A DNA stretch of 18,233 bases from Zeimonas sp035303885 (GTDB taxonomy: Bacteria; Pseudomonadota; Gammaproteobacteria; Burkholderiales; Burkholderiaceae_E), in assembly GCA_035303885.1 (NCBI GenBank), contig DATGRE010000054.1:1-18233 (forward strand). The letters are read 5' to 3'. The translations under genes and the position numbers were made by a program. Below the pieces are notes generated by a model. The model saw only the letters and a list, made by a program, of their open reading frames with translations. It had not been told where the DNA came from and ran no database searches. Positions within the stretch are counted from its first letter, which is position 1; the number at the start of each line of letters is the position of its first letter. Below are positions 17,928 to 18,233 of this stretch, piece after piece.

Positions 17928-18077
17928 ATGCGCATCTGGATCGCTTCGATTCTTTCCCTGGCGAGCGTCGCCGCACACGCGGGAACCGTTATCCCGGTTC
18001 CCGAGCCCGGAACGCTCGGCCTGCTCGCCGCGGCGGCGGTGGCCGGCATCGCGTTCGGCCGCAAGCGCAGGAAATAA
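17928..18077 (+). CDS. PEP-CTERM microprotein: signal peptide plus sorting signal only (49 aa)
   Basis: A 49-aa protein with a Sec signal peptide MRIWIASILSLASVAAHA (cleavage after A18) and, only six residues later, a complete PEP-CTERM tail: VPEPGTLGLL (P25-E26-P27), a TM helix (about 29-44) and the basic end GRKRRK. PEP-CTERM tails are recognised by the membrane protease exosortase and serve surface or exopolysaccharide-linked sorting. Here almost no mature domain remains: removal of both signals would leave about GTVIPV. The start is firm, as a perfect AAGGAGGT ribosome site lies 5 nt before the ATG and a sigma-54 promoter at 17845-17861. It may be a functional small peptide, a competitor or reporter for exosortase, or the decayed end of a larger gene; the intact expression signals argue against simple decay. 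The exosortase gene is not in the window. Confidence 0.85.
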   Translation: MRIWIASILSLASVAAHAGTVIPVPEPGTLGLLAAAAVAGIAFGRKRRK

Positions 18078-18091
18078 GGGGCCGTTTCCCC

Positions 18092-18233
18092 TCAAAGCTC
18101 TCCACGACCCAGCGCCGCGGCGATCGCGTCCGCGGCGCGGATCGCCAGCGCCTCGATCGTCAGCGACGGCGATTCGCCGCCCCCCGAGCTCGGAAACACG
18201 CTCGCATCGGCGATGTAGAGATTGCGCCACCGA
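18092..18233 (-). CDS. GMC-family oxidoreductase, C-terminal end (5' part outside the window)
   Basis: The minus-strand frame is open from the right window edge to a TGA at 18092-18094 and encodes the last 46 residues: RWRNLYIADASVFPSS, then GGGESPSLTIEALAIRAADAIAAALGRGEL. NLY[IV]ADASVFP.SGG..PSLTI.ALA.R.AD is the C-terminal FAD-domain signature of GMC oxidoreductases (glucose/gluconate/alcohol dehydrogenase type). The gene converges on the PEP-CTERM gene with 14 nt between the stops. A sugar or alcohol dehydrogenase would suit the neighbouring sorbosone-dehydrogenase-like gene and cytochrome, but the substrate cannot be inferred from this end. Confidence 0.85.
   Translation of the reverse strand, partial: RWRNLYIADASVFPSSGGGESPSLTIEALAIRAADAIAAALGRGEL

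Noticed and set aside
18077..18092. AGGGG-CCGTTT-CCCCT as a bidirectional terminator between the PEP-CTERM gene and the GMC oxidoreductase
   Set aside because: The stem is only 5 bp and no T-tract follows on either strand.

Overview
The window is a GC-rich chromosomal segment, most likely from a betaproteobacterium of Burkholderiales or Rhodocyclales type. The reasons are a Burkholderiales-style exbD, a DUF2788-type small membrane protein, an RpoD with a Lys/Ala-rich N-terminal extension, a PEP-CTERM sorting signal, and the order rpsU-yqeY-dnaG-rpoD near plsY and tsaD. No rRNA, tRNA, CRISPR array or insertion sequence was seen.

Left part (1-4757). The 3' end of exbD (energy transduction to TonB) meets, tail to tail, a TonB-dependent siderophore receptor read leftward from a promoter with two Fur-box-like palindromes. 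This is an iron-uptake block. Divergent from the receptor is a rightward set: panE (pantothenate/CoA synthesis), a YbaK-type aminoacyl-tRNA deacylase 7 nt behind it, and plsY (first acylation of glycerol-3-phosphate).

Middle part (4767-9510, all leftward). tsaD (tRNA t6A modification) is followed upstream by two tandem paralogous seven-TM GGDEF diguanylate cyclases and a stand-alone Lon-like AAA+ ATPase with its own promoter. In enterobacteria tsaD lies directly next to rpsU, so the three genes look like a block placed between these old neighbours.

Macromolecular-synthesis operon (9627-15587, rightward). A near-consensus sigma-70 promoter drives rpsU. An intrinsic terminator sits between rpsU and yqeY, then come dnaG and rpoD. 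A further promoter for rpoD lies at the 3' end of dnaG, and a strong terminator closes the operon. This layout gives separate doses of ribosomal protein S21, primase and primary sigma factor. RpoD carries about 370 residues before region 1.1, mostly histone-H1-like Lys/Ala/Thr/Arg sequence.

Right part (15755-18233). A secreted sorbosone/PQQ-dehydrogenase-like beta-propeller is coupled to a periplasmic mono-heme cytochrome c, followed by a two-TM DUF2788-like protein. Next comes a 49-residue PEP-CTERM microprotein that consists of little more than a signal peptide and the sorting signal, behind a good sigma-54 (-24/-12) promoter. The window ends in the 3' end of a convergent GMC-family oxidoreductase. 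The sigma-54-driven, signal-only PEP-CTERM peptide and the very long RpoD extension are the most unusual items.
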